Made by a program: the position numbers and the translations under genes
Source of the DNA: RHKX01 sp963784885
Lineage (GTDB): Bacteria; Actinomycetota; Thermoleophilia; Solirubrobacterales; 70-9
Reading direction: 5' to 3'
DNA length: 64,000 nucleotides
NCBI GenBank assembly: GCA_963784885.1
Contig: CAWATA010000004.1
Location: 496,001 to 560,000, forward strand
Shown here: piece by piece, positions 15,946 through 24,924 of the stretch
Numbering within the stretch: position 1 is the first letter of the stretch
Layout of the letters: each line of letters starts with the position of its first letter
Notes under the pieces: generated by a model
The model's database searches: none
What the model saw: only the letters and a program-made list of their open reading frames with translations
What the model was told of the DNA's origin: nothing

Positions 15946-16299
15946 TCAGCCGATCACGATCAGGGCCACGGTTCCGAGCCCGAGCGCGATGCCCCCCAAC
16001 GCGAGCCAGCGCATCACCGAGGGCCGGGTCGGGCTGAGCTCGCCGCGCTGGGCGGCGAGCTCGACGTCGCGGCCGCGGGCCGACCCGTAGACGATCAGCG
16101 AGACTCCGTAGACGGCGTAGGCGACCCCCATGAACGTGTAGGGCCAGACGGTCCCGGTCGATGCCAGCTCCGGGACGACGCGACCGACGGCGATCGCAAC
16201 CGCCAGCGCAGCGAGCCCGGTCCGCCACCAGGCGAGCAGGGTGCGCTCACCGGCGAGGGTCGTGCGCTCGGTGACGTCGGGGGCGATCTCTGCGGCCAT
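15946..16299 (-). CDS. DUF202 family membrane protein
   Basis: The 117-residue integral membrane protein has the DUF202/YidH signature near the N-terminus (LAGERTLLAWWRTGLAAL) and three predicted membrane spans (about residues 22-45, 52-72 and 94-116). Function of the family is not established. The stop lies 10 nt before the small ORF on the same strand, so it could lead a three-gene minus-strand transcript. Divergent from the coiled-coil gene at 16407. Confidence 0.85.
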   Translation of the reverse strand: MAAEIAPDVTERTTLAGERTLLAWWRTGLAALAVAIAVGRVVPELASTGTVWPYTFMGVAYAVYGVSLIVYGSARGRDVELAAQRGELSPTRPSVMRWLALGGIALGLGTVALIVIG

Positions 16300-16365
16300 C
16301 GGATCGACTCTAGCCCGCCGGCCCGGCGGGGGGCTAGCCGGTCAACAGCCGCCGCGGTCGCGAAT

Positions 16366-16371
16366 AGGGTG
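16366..16371 (+). promoter_or_regulatory. -10 box upstream of the coiled-coil membrane protein
   Basis: TAGGGT lies 35 nt before the ATG at 16407, which in this case has a proper ribosome site (CCGGAGGAAGG). Confidence 0.35.
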
Positions 16372-16406
16372 CCTCGAAACCAAGCTGATCCGGAGGAAGG
16401 GCATAG

Positions 16407-16853
16407 ATGCTGAGTGAGCGTGGAGAGAAGCTGCTGATCGCGGGATCGGTGCTGGCGCTGATCGTCGCGATCGTCGCCGTCGTCCTGGCGGTGACGGCCC
16501 GAAACGACAACGACGCGAGCACCGCCGAGATCAAGGCCGCGGTGGCGGCCGAAGTGGGCAATCTCCAGGGTCAAGTGAAGTCGACGCAGGCGTCCGCGAG
16601 CGCCACCGAGCGGCGCCAGGCCCGCAAGGCCCGCAGTGCACAACGGAAGATCAACCAGACCGGCGCCCAGGCCAAGCAGGCGAGCAAGCAGCTGCAGAAG
16701 AAGCAGGACCGGCAGGACAGCCAGATCGAGAGGCTGACGACGAAGACCGACGATCAGTCCAAGGAGATCGCGAACCTGAAGGACGAGCAGCAGCGGCAGG
16801 CCAATCAGATCGCCAAGCTCCAGCAGAAGCTGAAGACCAAGCAGAACAAGTAG
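16407..16853 (+). CDS. Membrane-anchored coiled-coil protein
   Basis: The 148-residue protein has one N-terminal membrane span (about residues 10-32: LLIAGSVLALIVAIVAVVLA). A long hydrophilic coiled coil rich in Gln, Lys and Ala follows to the end (repeats such as KQLQKKQDRQDSQIERL). No enzymatic domain is seen. Such proteins may be structural or may tether envelope layers; the function is not known. A strong Shine-Dalgarno (GGAGGAAGG) fixes the ATG. It converges on the carboxyltransferase gene with a 6-nt gap. Confidence 0.7.
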   Translation: MLSERGEKLLIAGSVLALIVAIVAVVLAVTARNDNDASTAEIKAAVAAEVGNLQGQVKSTQASASATERRQARKARSAQRKINQTGAQAKQASKQLQKKQDRQDSQIERLTTKTDDQSKEIANLKDEQQRQANQIAKLQQKLKTKQNK

Positions 16854-16859
16854 GCCCGG

Positions 16860-18446
16860 CTACCAGGCGTCGACCGGCCGCCGCGGGGCGCACGGCGGCG
16901 GCGCCGAGCCGGACGCCGCGAGCGTCGCCGAGATCAGGCGCCGTGTGTCGGCGGGATCGACCACGTCGTCGAGCTCGAAGATCGTCGCCGCGTTGAGCGC
17001 CTTCGCGTGTTCGTGGGCGTGCTCGGTGACCGCGCGGACGCGGCGCTCGCGCTCGTCGGCGTCCCCGATCGCCTCGAGCTCGCGCCGGAGGCCGAGCCGG
17101 ACGGCGCCCTCGAGGCCCATCGCGCCGAGCTCCGCCGTCGGCCAGCCGACCGTCAGCAGCGGCTCGTGCAGGCCACCGCCGGCCATCGCCTGGGCACCGA
17201 GGCCGTAGGCCTTGCGGAGGATCACCGCGATCAACGGCACCCGCAGGTTCGCGCCGGTGTTGAAGAGGCGCGAGCAGTGCCGGACGAGTGCGGTCGCCTC
17301 AGCGTCGGGGCCGACCATCATCCCCGGGGTGTCGATCAGCGACACGATCGGGACCCCGTAGGCGTCGCAGAGCTGCATGAAGCGCGCTGCCTTGTCGGCG
17401 CCGTCGCTCGTGATCGCACCGGCCATCTGCATCGGGTTGTTGGCGACGATCGCGATCGCGCGTCCCTCGATCCGGGCCAGGGTCGTGACCATGCCCCTCG
17501 CGAACTCGTCGCGCAGGTGGACGGCGCTGCCGGTGTCGACGATCGCCTCGATCGCCTTGTGGACGTCGTAGGCCCGCCTCCGGCTCTCGGGCACGACCGC
17601 GCGCGACAAATCGGGATCGGGCGCTTCCCACTCCGCCAGGGTTCCCTGGAAGAAGCCGAGCAGCCGCTTGACCGTGGCGACGGCCGCAGCCTCGTCGGCG
17701 ACCCGGAGGTCGACGACGCCGTTCGGCGACTGCACGTCGATCGGCCCGATCTCCTCCGGCTCGAACTCGCCGAGTCCGCCGCCCGCGACCATCGCCGGGC
17801 CACCCATGCCGAGGGCGATGTCCTCGGTGGCGACGATCAGATCGGCGCTGCCAGCGAGCACTGCGTTGCCGGCGAAGCAGCGACCGGCGACGATCGCGAT
17901 CCGCGGCGCCAGACCGGAGATCCGCGCCCAGAGCGCGAAGGCCCGCGTGTCGAGGGCCGAGACGACGGGGTAGTCGGTGTCGCCGGGCCGGCCGCCGCCG
18001 CCCTCGGCGAAGATCACGGTCGGGAGCCGCATCCGCTCGATCAGCTCGAACAGCCGGTCTTTCTTGCGGTGTCCGAAGACTCCCTGGGTGCCGGCGAGGA
18101 CCATGTAGTCGTAGGAGAGGACCGCACACGCGGCCCGCTCGCCGAAGTCGGCGCCATTGATCTGCGCCGTGCCGGCGATGAGCCCGTCGGCGGGCGTCCG
18201 CTCGATCAGTTCCCGGATCTCGCGCCGCGCCCTCTGGGCGGCGATCGCAAGGCCGCCGTACTCGACGAAGCTGCCGGGATCGACGAGATCGGCGAGGTTC
18301 TCGCGGGCCGTCCGCCGGCCGGTCGAATGACGCTTCGCGACCGCGTCGGGCCGCGCCTCGTCGGCGAGCAGCGCTCGGCGCTCGCGAAGCTCTGCGAGCT
18401 CCGGGCGCTCGGTCTCGTCATCGCCTGGGCTCGATTCGCCGCTCAC
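16860..18446 (-). CDS. Acyl-CoA carboxylase carboxyltransferase subunit (AccD/PccB-like)
   Basis: Transfers CO2 from carboxybiotin to an acyl-CoA. The 528-residue protein has both crotonase-like halves fused, as in actinobacterial propionyl/acetyl-CoA carboxylase beta subunits. The N-terminal half has the RHSTGRRTARENLADLVDPG start and the carboxybiotin-site glycines (GGRPGDT). The C-terminal half has VNNPMQMAGAI-type acyl-CoA contacts (VANNPMQMAGAITSD), DTPGMMVGP and a RKAYGLGAQAM motif. Length fits the family. No biotin carboxylase or BCCP gene is nearby, so the partner must be elsewhere. Chain-length specificity cannot be told. Confidence 0.88.
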   Translation of the reverse strand: MSGESSPGDDETERPELAELRERRALLADEARPDAVAKRHSTGRRTARENLADLVDPGSFVEYGGLAIAAQRARREIRELIERTPADGLIAGTAQINGADFGERAACAVLSYDYMVLAGTQGVFGHRKKDRLFELIERMRLPTVIFAEGGGGRPGDTDYPVVSALDTRAFALWARISGLAPRIAIVAGRCFAGNAVLAGSADLIVATEDIALGMGGPAMVAGGGLGEFEPEEIGPIDVQSPNGVVDLRVADEAAAVATVKRLLGFFQGTLAEWEAPDPDLSRAVVPESRRRAYDVHKAIEAIVDTGSAVHLRDEFARGMVTTLARIEGRAIAIVANNPMQMAGAITSDGADKAARFMQLCDAYGVPIVSLIDTPGMMVGPDAEATALVRHCSRLFNTGANLRVPLIAVILRKAYGLGAQAMAGGGLHEPLLTVGWPTAELGAMGLEGAVRLGLRRELEAIGDADERERRVRAVTEHAHEHAKALNAATIFELDDVVDPADTRRLISATLAASGSAPPPCAPRRPVDAW

Positions 18447-18540
18447 CGCCGGCGATCCTATCCCGGGCAGCCGAGGCCAAGGGGCCGCCTACGTCACCGC
18501 TACCGATGCGCCGAGATCGTAGAACGACGATGATCGCCGC

Positions 18541-19437
18541 GTGGCACCTCTGATCGAGACCCGCGGGCTGAGCAAGCTCTTCGGCGCGACGCGGGCGCTC
18601 GACGACGTCTCGATGTCGGTAGAGCCCGGCGAGGCCTTCGGCTTCCTCGGCCCGAACGGCGCCGGCAAGACGACGCTGATCCGCCTGCTCACCGACCTCC
18701 TGCACCCGACCGCCGGCTCGGCGAGCGTGTTCGGGCTCGACACCCGGGCCGACAGCGCCGCGATCCGCGCCCGGCTCGGCAACCTGCCCGGGGACTACGC
18801 CTACGACCCGCGGCTGACCGGCCGTGAGATCGTCTCGTTCTTCGCCGAGCTTCGCGGCGTGTCGGGGCTGGGGCGGGCGGAGCGGCTCGCGGCGCGCTTC
18901 GAGGCCGACCTCGATCGCCGCCTCGGACAACTGTCACGCGGCAACCGCCAGAAGATCGGCCTCATCCAGGCCGCCTTCCACGAGCCCGAGCTGCTGCTGC
19001 TCGACGAGCCGACGGCCAGCCTCGACCCGCTGATGCAGGAGGAGTTCCTCGGCTTCGTCGCCGAGGAGCGCGATCGCGGCGTCACCGTCTTCTTCTCATC
19101 GCACGAGCTCGACGAGATCGAGCGCGCCTGCGACCGGGTCGCGATCGTCCGCGAGGGCTCGCTCGTCGCCGTCGAGGACGTCGCCGAGATCACCGGCCGG
19201 AGCTTCAAGCACGTCCGGCTCGAGTTCGCCGAGGACGTCGATGCCGACGAGTTCCGCCGCATCGACGGCGTCACCGACGTCGAGCAGTCGGGCCGGCGGA
19301 TCACCTTCAAGGCGCGCGGGCAGCTCGATGTGATCGTCAAGGCCGCCGCCCGCCATCCCCTGACCGACATCGAGATGACCCGGCCCACCCTCGAGGAGCT
19401 CGTCCTCGCCTACTACGGACGGCAGGTGGCGGAATGA
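18541..19437 (+). CDS. ABC transporter ATP-binding protein
   Basis: ATPase of an ABC-2 type exporter. The 298-residue protein shows Walker A GPNGAGKTT (near 40), a signature loop LSRGNRQK in place of canonical LSGGQ, Walker B LLLLDEPTASLDP and the switch histidine in FFSSHELDE. A C-terminal DrrA-like accessory domain follows (about residues 220-298). It starts with GTG at 18541. Its stop overlaps the permease ATG by 4 nt (ATGA), so the pair forms one transporter. Substrate unknown; such pairs often export antibiotics or lipids. Confidence 0.92.
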   Translation: MAPLIETRGLSKLFGATRALDDVSMSVEPGEAFGFLGPNGAGKTTLIRLLTDLLHPTAGSASVFGLDTRADSAAIRARLGNLPGDYAYDPRLTGREIVSFFAELRGVSGLGRAERLAARFEADLDRRLGQLSRGNRQKIGLIQAAFHEPELLLLDEPTASLDPLMQEEFLGFVAEERDRGVTVFFSSHELDEIERACDRVAIVREGSLVAVEDVAEITGRSFKHVRLEFAEDVDADEFRRIDGVTDVEQSGRRITFKARGQLDVIVKAAARHPLTDIEMTRPTLEELVLAYYGRQVAE

Positions 19438-20270
19438 CCGGCTCCGCCACACCGACCGCTCCGCACCGGCCACCTCCGGCTTGGGTCTCGCTGCGGGCGC
19501 TGCTCCGCCGCGGCCTCCGCGACAACCGACGGGCGCCGCTCACCTGGGGCGGCTCGCTCGGCGCTTTCAGCACCCTGATCATCTTCACCTGGCCGTCGAT
19601 CGAGGGCTCGGTCGGCCAGCTCGTCGAGAGCTACCCCGAGGGGCTCAAGCAGGCATTCGGGATCGAGGCGCTGGACTCGGTCGAGGCGTACTTCGACGCC
19701 GAGATGCTGAGCCTGATCGTGCCGCTGGCGATCGCGTTCCTGGCGGTGCGCACCATCGCCCGCGGAATCTCCGGGGCCGAAGAGACGGCCTGGCTCGACA
19801 CCCTGCTGACGACGCCGCTGTCGCGTTCGGCGCTCATCGCCGGGACGTTCCTGCTGACCGGCGTCCTGATCGCGCTGGTGCTCGTCCTGACGACCGCGAT
19901 CGCGCTCCTGGCGGGCCTGGTCTCGGGTACCGATCCCTCGGCCGCTGTGATCGGCCGCGGGATGGCGAACGTCTGGCCGCTGGCGATGTTCTTCGCCGGC
20001 CTCGCGGCACTCGCGACCGGGCGCCTGCACAGCGCCGGAACGGTGACCGCGGTGGCCAGCGGGGCACTCGTGGCCATGTACCTCCTCGACGTCGTCGGGA
20101 AGATCTCCTCCGACCTCGAGCCGCTGCGCTGGATCTCCGCCTTCCGCTACTACGGTGACGCGATCCGCGATGGCATCGACCCGCTCGCCTTCATCGGCCT
20201 GACCGTCGCCGGTGCCGTCCTCGCAGCGCTCGGCGCCGTGCTGCTGCAGCGCCGTGATCTGATCGCCTGA
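19434..20270 (+). CDS. ABC-2 type transporter permease
   Basis: Membrane partner of the preceding ATPase. The 278-residue protein has about six membrane spans (near residues 38-56, 95-115, 140-170, 180-200, 203-222 and 245-270). It includes the ABC-2 segment SGAEETAWLDTLLTTPLSR, which contacts the nucleotide-binding domain. The first 30 residues are Pro/Arg-rich and cytoplasmic. The start overlaps the ATPase stop. Other features match TetR-associated drug-export permeases, but no regulator is adjacent. Confidence 0.88.
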   Translation: MTGSATPTAPHRPPPAWVSLRALLRRGLRDNRRAPLTWGGSLGAFSTLIIFTWPSIEGSVGQLVESYPEGLKQAFGIEALDSVEAYFDAEMLSLIVPLAIAFLAVRTIARGISGAEETAWLDTLLTTPLSRSALIAGTFLLTGVLIALVLVLTTAIALLAGLVSGTDPSAAVIGRGMANVWPLAMFFAGLAALATGRLHSAGTVTAVASGALVAMYLLDVVGKISSDLEPLRWISAFRYYGDAIRDGIDPLAFIGLTVAGAVLAALGAVLLQRRDLIA

Positions 20271-20416
20271 CGGGACCGGACCGGGGTGGGCCCGCTGTGC
20301 AGCCGCTTGCGCCGTGGCCCCCGGAGCCGCCCGTTGCGCCCGGGCCGTGGCGCGGGCGATCACGGCCCAAGAGGGGCACGGTGACGCCGGACATGGGACT
20401 AGGATCTCGCGCCCTG

Positions 20417-20803
20417 ATGTTCCGACGTCTCTCAATCCTCGCCGTCACCCTCGGCGTTCTCCTCTTCGTCGGCTGCGGCGGCGGCGACTCCAGCGAGTCG
20501 ACGACGTCCGCCGGCAGCGCCGACCCGCGGGACGCTGTTGAGGCCGACTTCATCTCGCGTACGGGCTTCACCGGTGAGGACCCCGGCGGTGCGAACTCCG
20601 CCCTCACCTCCACCGACGAAGTCAGCTCTGAGTGCGGGGAGATCGAGTGCCGGGCCCAGATCGTCAACGGCAACGGGACGACTTACGTCGTCGCCCGTTA
20701 CTCGGTCGCCGACGACGGGTCGGTGACCCTCGCGGACTACGAATGCGTGACCGAGGGCTCCGAGTACTGCGACGCGATCGAAGCGTCGAGCTCGGGTAGC
20801 TAG
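20417..20803 (+). CDS. Small secreted lipoprotein
   Basis: The 128-residue protein has a lipoprotein signal (MFRRLSILAVTLGVLLFVGC, Cys20), a Gly/Ser/Thr linker and a compact domain (about residues 45-122) with four cysteines. Two lie in the SSECGEIEC block and two in the ECVTEGSEYC block, probably giving two disulfides outside the cell. No family recognised. The -10-like TAGGAT at 20400 is 11 nt before the ATG. An in-frame ATG at 20393 is possible but would lengthen the signal's n-region awkwardly. Confidence 0.7.
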   Translation: MFRRLSILAVTLGVLLFVGCGGGDSSESTTSAGSADPRDAVEADFISRTGFTGEDPGGANSALTSTDEVSSECGEIECRAQIVNGNGTTYVVARYSVADDGSVTLADYECVTEGSEYCDAIEASSSGS

Positions 20804-21082
20804 GAGCTGAGCCCCACCGCCCATTCGGTGCCCTGGAAGGGGTGACTACGCGGCGGCCTGCAACGCGTTGCGGCGAGCGAAGTCCCCGGCTTAACGTTCT
20901 GGGTCCATCAGCGAGCGGCGAAGCGTCGAGACAGGCCCTCTGGCGACTACCTCGAAGCCTATGATCGGGCAATCGAATGGGCAGCAATGGGCAGCGGGAC
21001 CACTCTCGAGGCCCCTGGCGTCCGATCGAGCACCGAGCGCCATAGCCAGAAAGCCGCTTTGACAGCGGGGTTGGGCGTATCC

Positions 21083-21158
<76 letters not shown>

Positions 21159-21269
21159 TCCCAGCGACCGGCGCGCGCCGCCTTGGTAGGTGGGGCGCGA
21201 TGCACACGTCGGCGCGCGGGACGGTCGCCCGTCGGAGACGGGCGACCAGCCCGGCGCGACCGGCACAGG

Positions 21270-21701
21270 TCAGGGAACGGTGATCGTCACCGTGTCCGCG
21301 ACCGGTACGCCCCTGTGGACGTAGGTGCTGTGGTCGTTGGCGTTGAGACCGACCTCGACTTCGTGCTGACCCGCCTCGAGCGAGCTCAGGTAGAACGCGC
21401 CGAGGTAGAAGTCGGGCCCGTACAGACGGGTGATCTTCGCTCCGTCGATGTACAGGTGGGCGTGGCCCTCCCACTTCTTCTTCGCCTGGTTGACGTGCTC
21501 GGGCGCCCACTTGAACTTCTTCGTCTTCAAGTGGAGGTTGTAGCCGCCCATCGGGTCCTCAGTGGCCTTGAGCACGACACTCATGCCCTTCTTGGCGGGC
21601 GTCGTCTCCATCATTCCGTCGGCCGAGGACAGGCTGGGCACCGCGACCGCCGCGACCAGCGCAGCGAGCAGTGCGAACTTCGCGATGAGGTTCTTCATCA
21701 C
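21270..21701 (-). CDS. Secreted protein with GHAHLYIDG motif
   Basis: The 143-residue protein has a Sec signal peptide (about residues 1-27, cleavage after SSADG-like sequence). The mature domain is beta-rich: PMGGYNLHLKTKKFKWAPEH, then WEGHAHLYIDGAKITRLYG, then HEVEVGLNANDHSTYVH. The several histidines (GHAHLY, NDHSTYVH) suggest metal binding. I recall proteins with this pattern beside copper-related and multi-span membrane genes in actinobacteria, with no proven role. It follows the membrane gene at 21735-22448 by 33 nt on the same strand. GGAGAAG precedes the ATG. Confidence 0.7.
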   Translation of the reverse strand: MMKNLIAKFALLAALVAAVAVPSLSSADGMMETTPAKKGMSVVLKATEDPMGGYNLHLKTKKFKWAPEHVNQAKKKWEGHAHLYIDGAKITRLYGPDFYLGAFYLSSLEAGQHEVEVGLNANDHSTYVHRGVPVADTVTITVP

Positions 21702-21734
21702 TTCTCCTTTGGGATTCGGGGGGTGCCGGCGTCG

Positions 21735-22448
21735 TCAGCAGCCGTGTGCGACTGCCGGAGGACGCCGGCGGAATGCGTGAACCGGGACGCGAGGAGGAGC
21801 GCGTCCCGGTGCTGAGCGGGCCATCGGGTCGAGGGCCGGGCTGCTCGCCGGCCGCGGCGAGCCGATGGTGGAGTTGGTGCATGGGCGCGCGCGCTCGCGA
21901 CGGCCGAGCCGGGCGAAGAGGTCGACGACCTGCGCCGCTCCGCGAAGAACGAGCGCGAGGAGCAGCCCGATCAGAAGGGAGAGCGGCACAGCCCAGAGGC
22001 CGCCGGCACCGAAGACGACCGCAACGCTCGGCTGGCGGCCCTGGGTGAGCAGCGCCTCGAGCATCTCCTGGCCGGCATAGATGCCGAGCAGTCCAGCGAA
22101 CGTCAGCAGCCAGAGTGCGAGGAGAGTGCGGTGCGGCGAGCGCCCGCCGGTACCCGTCTGCCATGCCTGGCCGAGCTGGGCCAGGAACCCGCCGAGAGCC
22201 AGTGCTGAGACCAGAGCCAGCGGCGGGATCAGCTGCCCCAGATACCCGTGCCCCCGATCCGCGAGCACTGAGCCCGTGGCATCCCCAAATGCGAGCAGGT
22301 ACCTGATCTCGTGTACGAGGAGGACCGCGACGGGCATCAGCGCGATGCCGACCAGCAGGCGCTCCGAGGGATGCAGCACCGGTCCGCTGCGCCGTGCGCG
22401 GGTGGAGAGCGACCCCCTCCTGTGGGTGCGGATCTGTGTTCCCTTCAA
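21735..22448 (-). CDS. Multi-span membrane protein, function unknown
   Basis: The protein of up to 237 residues has four predicted membrane spans (about residues 30-50, 72-93, 106-128 and 143-167), then an Arg/Pro-rich cytoplasmic tail. The longest start is a TTG at 22448; a GTG at 22379 would begin just before the first span and is equally likely. HEIRYLLAFG in the first loop recurs in actinobacterial membrane proteins of unknown role. Co-oriented with the secreted GHAHLY protein, with which it probably forms a unit in the envelope. Lies within the tRNA-bounded segment. Confidence 0.65.
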   Translation of the reverse strand: MKGTQIRTHRRGSLSTRARRSGPVLHPSERLLVGIALMPVAVLLVHEIRYLLAFGDATGSVLADRGHGYLGQLIPPLALVSALALGGFLAQLGQAWQTGTGGRSPHRTLLALWLLTFAGLLGIYAGQEMLEALLTQGRQPSVAVVFGAGGLWAVPLSLLIGLLLALVLRGAAQVVDLFARLGRRERARPCTNSTIGSPRPASSPALDPMARSAPGRAPPRVPVHAFRRRPPAVAHGC

Positions 22449-22477
22449 AACGACCCAAGATGATGGCGGATCGCCGT

Positions 22478-22513
22478 GAAACCCACATCAGGGTTTTACC
22501 CCGATCGGGTTTC
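22478..22513. promoter_or_regulatory. Nested inverted repeat between divergent genes
   Basis: GAAACCC (22478) pairs with GGGTTTC (22507), and inside it ATCAGGGT pairs with ACCCCGAT around a TTT loop, giving one long hairpin with small bulges. Its AT-rich centre and position between divergent genes suggest an operator or terminator; neither is shown. Confidence 0.4.
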
Positions 22514-22636
22514 GTGGGGTGTCCAGGGCTGTCGCATCACTACCCGCCCCGGTTGCAGCGGGCGCAGCTGGAAAGTCGCAGACGTGCGGCCGTCAGCCTT
22601 GCGACGCCAATACACGTCCCGTGCGAGACTCGTCCA

Positions 22637-23741
22637 ATGCACCGGACATTGATGTCGGCCTTCGTCTTGTCCGTTGCGGCAATCGCGTGGGTCGTCTGGC
22701 TCCCCGCTCAGGCGGCGGCGGTGGGGACCACATACGTAGTCGGGGACGCCCCTTCGTCGGTCGCGCTGGCCGACTGGAACGGGGACGGGCTGCTCGACGC
22801 CGGCGTCGCCAATGAGGCGGCGAAGACGGTCTCGATCATGCTCGGGGACGGCGTCGGCGGCTTTCAGTTCTCGACCGTACCGTCGGTCCATCCCGTCTTG
22901 GGTACGCCAGTGGCCATCGCCGGCGGAGATCTCAATCACGACGGGCTCGCGGACTTCGTAACCGCCGACTCGTCCACGGGCACGGTCGGCCTCGTATCGG
23001 CGGGTCTGGAGGTCGATTTCAAGGCCGGCACCGATCCCCGCGGGATTGCGATCGGCAACCTCAACCGCGGTCACGACCCTGACATCGCCGTCACCGATGC
23101 CGCCAAGGACAAGGTCCGCAGTCCTGTTCGGGGACGGCAACCTCGACTACGTGAGCCGCCGCCGTTCCTTCAAGGTCGGCGACGATCCTCGCGGAATAGC
23201 GATCGCCGACCTCGACCTCGACGGCCGCGAGGACCTGCTCGTTGCGAACCGTGGCGACAACGACCTGACGATCCTGTACGGGACCCGCCGCGGCCGCTTC
23301 GCGCATCGAACCGACCTGCGGACGGGCAAGCTTCCCGTGGACGTGGCCGTCGGCCGCTTCATCGGAAAGGGCAAGCTCCTCGATCCGCTCGTCGCGAACG
23401 AGACGCCGGACGAGACCACCATTCAGGATGACTTCCTCAGCCTTTACAAGAACCGGGGCAAGCGACGCTTCGATAAGCAGATCAAGCAGTGCGCCTGCCG
23501 CGCCCGTCCGGTCGCCGTCGCCGCCGGCGACCTCAACGCCGACGGCCTCGACGATCCCACCGCCGCCTACTACGTGAGCGGACGCGTCGGCGTATTCATC
23601 TCCAACGTCGGAAGCCTCGATTACGTTGCCGGTACCACCCCCACCGACGTGGCCATGGGGAACCTCGACGCCGATCCGGCCGATGAGATCGTCAACACCG
23701 ATTCCAGCAACGACCTGATCAACGTTTACGGCGGCTCCTGA
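22637..23741 (+). pseudogene. FG-GAP/VCBS repeat secreted protein, frameshifted
   Basis: A secreted beta-propeller-type protein of about 367 residues if repaired. The first frame encodes a signal peptide (MHRTLMSAFVLSVAAIAWVV) and then repeats with the Ca-binding-like DWNGDGLLDAGVAN and DLNHDGLADFVT motifs. Near 23117 one extra C shifts the frame (GGTCCGCAGTC where GGTCGCAGTC would keep it open). The second frame then continues with VLFGDGN, DLDLDGREDLLVANRGDND and DLNADGLDD to the stop at 23741. So the gene is split by a single +1 change, either real decay or a sequencing error. It lies inside the tRNA-bounded segment. Members bind carbohydrate or act in adhesion. Confidence 0.8.
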
Positions 23742-23998
23742 GGCCGGACCCAGAAGGTCGGAGAGCCGGCGATTGGAATCGGCGACACCGTGGTCGGTCC
23801 GGTGCCGCTCGCAATCTTCGTGAACGTCTCTCGACCGGCCTGGCCGCCCACCGTGGTTGCGTCTTCGGCCTCAGCAACGCTGAGGCCGGGGGCGGCCTTC
23901 TTGATCTCCTTCTTCGCGATCTGTTTGACCTTGGATTTCGTGACCTTGGCGTAGAGGTCGTCGGTTCCGGCTAGCCTCGGGGACCCGGTCCGACGGGC
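23726..23998 (-). pseudogene. Fragment of a repeat-tailed surface protein
   Basis: A 90-codon open stretch with no start encodes LYAKVTKSKVKQIAKKEIKK, then AEAEDATTVGGQAGRETFTK and an Ala/Thr-rich tail. It resembles part of the Thermoleophilia-type secreted proteins such as the intact gene at 24925 (compare its NADALGGDPLG). It runs in the same frame directly after the stop of the membrane gene at 23999, and its stop overlaps the end of the FG-GAP gene. Interpreted as a decayed gene remnant. Confidence 0.6.
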
Positions 23999-24634
23999 CT
24001 AAGTCGTGACCGAGGCCGGCTCACCTCCGCTCGCCCGGATTCCGATGGTGCTCACGATCAGAATCCACAGCGGCGCGGCGATGAAGCTGATCCAGAACGC
24101 AACCGGCGTGAAGAAAAGCACCCCAAGGACGACGCCGGCCCAGGACAGCCACTTCGGCAGGCTGCCGTGGCGCACCGCCGAGATCCCAGTGGCGAGGATC
24201 ATCGTCCCGAGTCCGACCGGGAAGAACAGGAAGAGGTCGTAGTCGATCCCGTTGATGGCCTGCAGGGCGATCGGGTCGATGTTGTCCGCCAGATCCGCAA
24301 GCGCCAGGTGAATCGAGCCGCCGACAGCAGCCCCGGCCGAGAAAACACCGGCCGCGACGAGCACGACGGACGGGAGGATGCCGTCCGGCCCCTCGGAGTC
24401 CCGCAGAAACGTCCGGAGCCAACTGCCGAAGTACAGGATGAACACGGCGGCAAAGCCGATCAGGATCGAAGCGACGATCTCCTTTGCGTCGTTGTCCTGG
24501 TAGTAGGTCGCGATCTCCTGGGCCGTCTTGTCGGTCGCGTCCTGCCCCGATCCGATCAAGAGCATGACCGCAACGAAAAGCGCGACGAAGATCACGCCCG
24601 TGAACGGCGGGAACCATCTGCTGATACTTCCCAT
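23999..24634 (-). CDS. Six-span membrane protein, function unknown
   Basis: The 211-residue protein has about six predicted spans (near residues 10-28, 55-75, 95-118, 138-158, 165-185 and 188-206). Its loops carry the polar motifs TAQEIATYYQDNDAKE and WLRTFLRDSEGPDG. Similar actinobacterial proteins are annotated only as hypothetical or DUF4386-like. The ATG at 24634 is well supported by GGGGAGGAAAG just upstream; a longer frame to 24949 runs through the tRNA remnant and is rejected. Within the tRNA-bounded segment, with less extreme GC than the core genes. Confidence 0.72.
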   Translation of the reverse strand: MGSISRWFPPFTGVIFVALFVAVMLLIGSGQDATDKTAQEIATYYQDNDAKEIVASILIGFAAVFILYFGSWLRTFLRDSEGPDGILPSVVLVAAGVFSAGAAVGGSIHLALADLADNIDPIALQAINGIDYDLFLFFPVGLGTMILATGISAVRHGSLPKWLSWAGVVLGVLFFTPVAFWISFIAAPLWILIVSTIGIRASGGEPASVTT

Positions 24635-24771
24635 CTTTCCTCCCCTTGGTATCCGCCGCCGGACGGGCGGCGCGTTATTCCCGAACCTAGCCGCAGCTGA
24701 ACTGCGGGTCAACACCGGCATGAACACGCATCCGTTCGCGAACGCAAGAAAGCCATGGAATACGCGGAGTG

Positions 24772-24809
24772 ATCCGTAGGTCCCTGGTTCGAGCCCAGGC
24801 CGGTCCATC
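24772..24809 (+). pseudogene. tRNA-Met 3'-end remnant (att-like, right copy)
   Basis: 38 bp matching the tRNA-Met 3' half from the anticodon stem through the discriminator at 36 of 38 positions. The 5' half of the tRNA is absent. It marks the right boundary of a roughly 3.65-kb segment. Confidence 0.75.
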
Positions 24810-24924
24810 GCAACAAGTCCCGCTTGGCCGCGACGCCGACCCGACATTGACCCGGACTTCGGAGTAGCTTCAGCCGCAGAGCGCCGGAGGGCCCTGCCCC
24901 CGGCTGCGGAGAGGGAGTCCCCGA

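Noticed and set aside
21059..21064. TTGACA resembling a -35 box before tRNA-Met.
   Set aside because: No -10 box at a workable distance before the tRNA gene.
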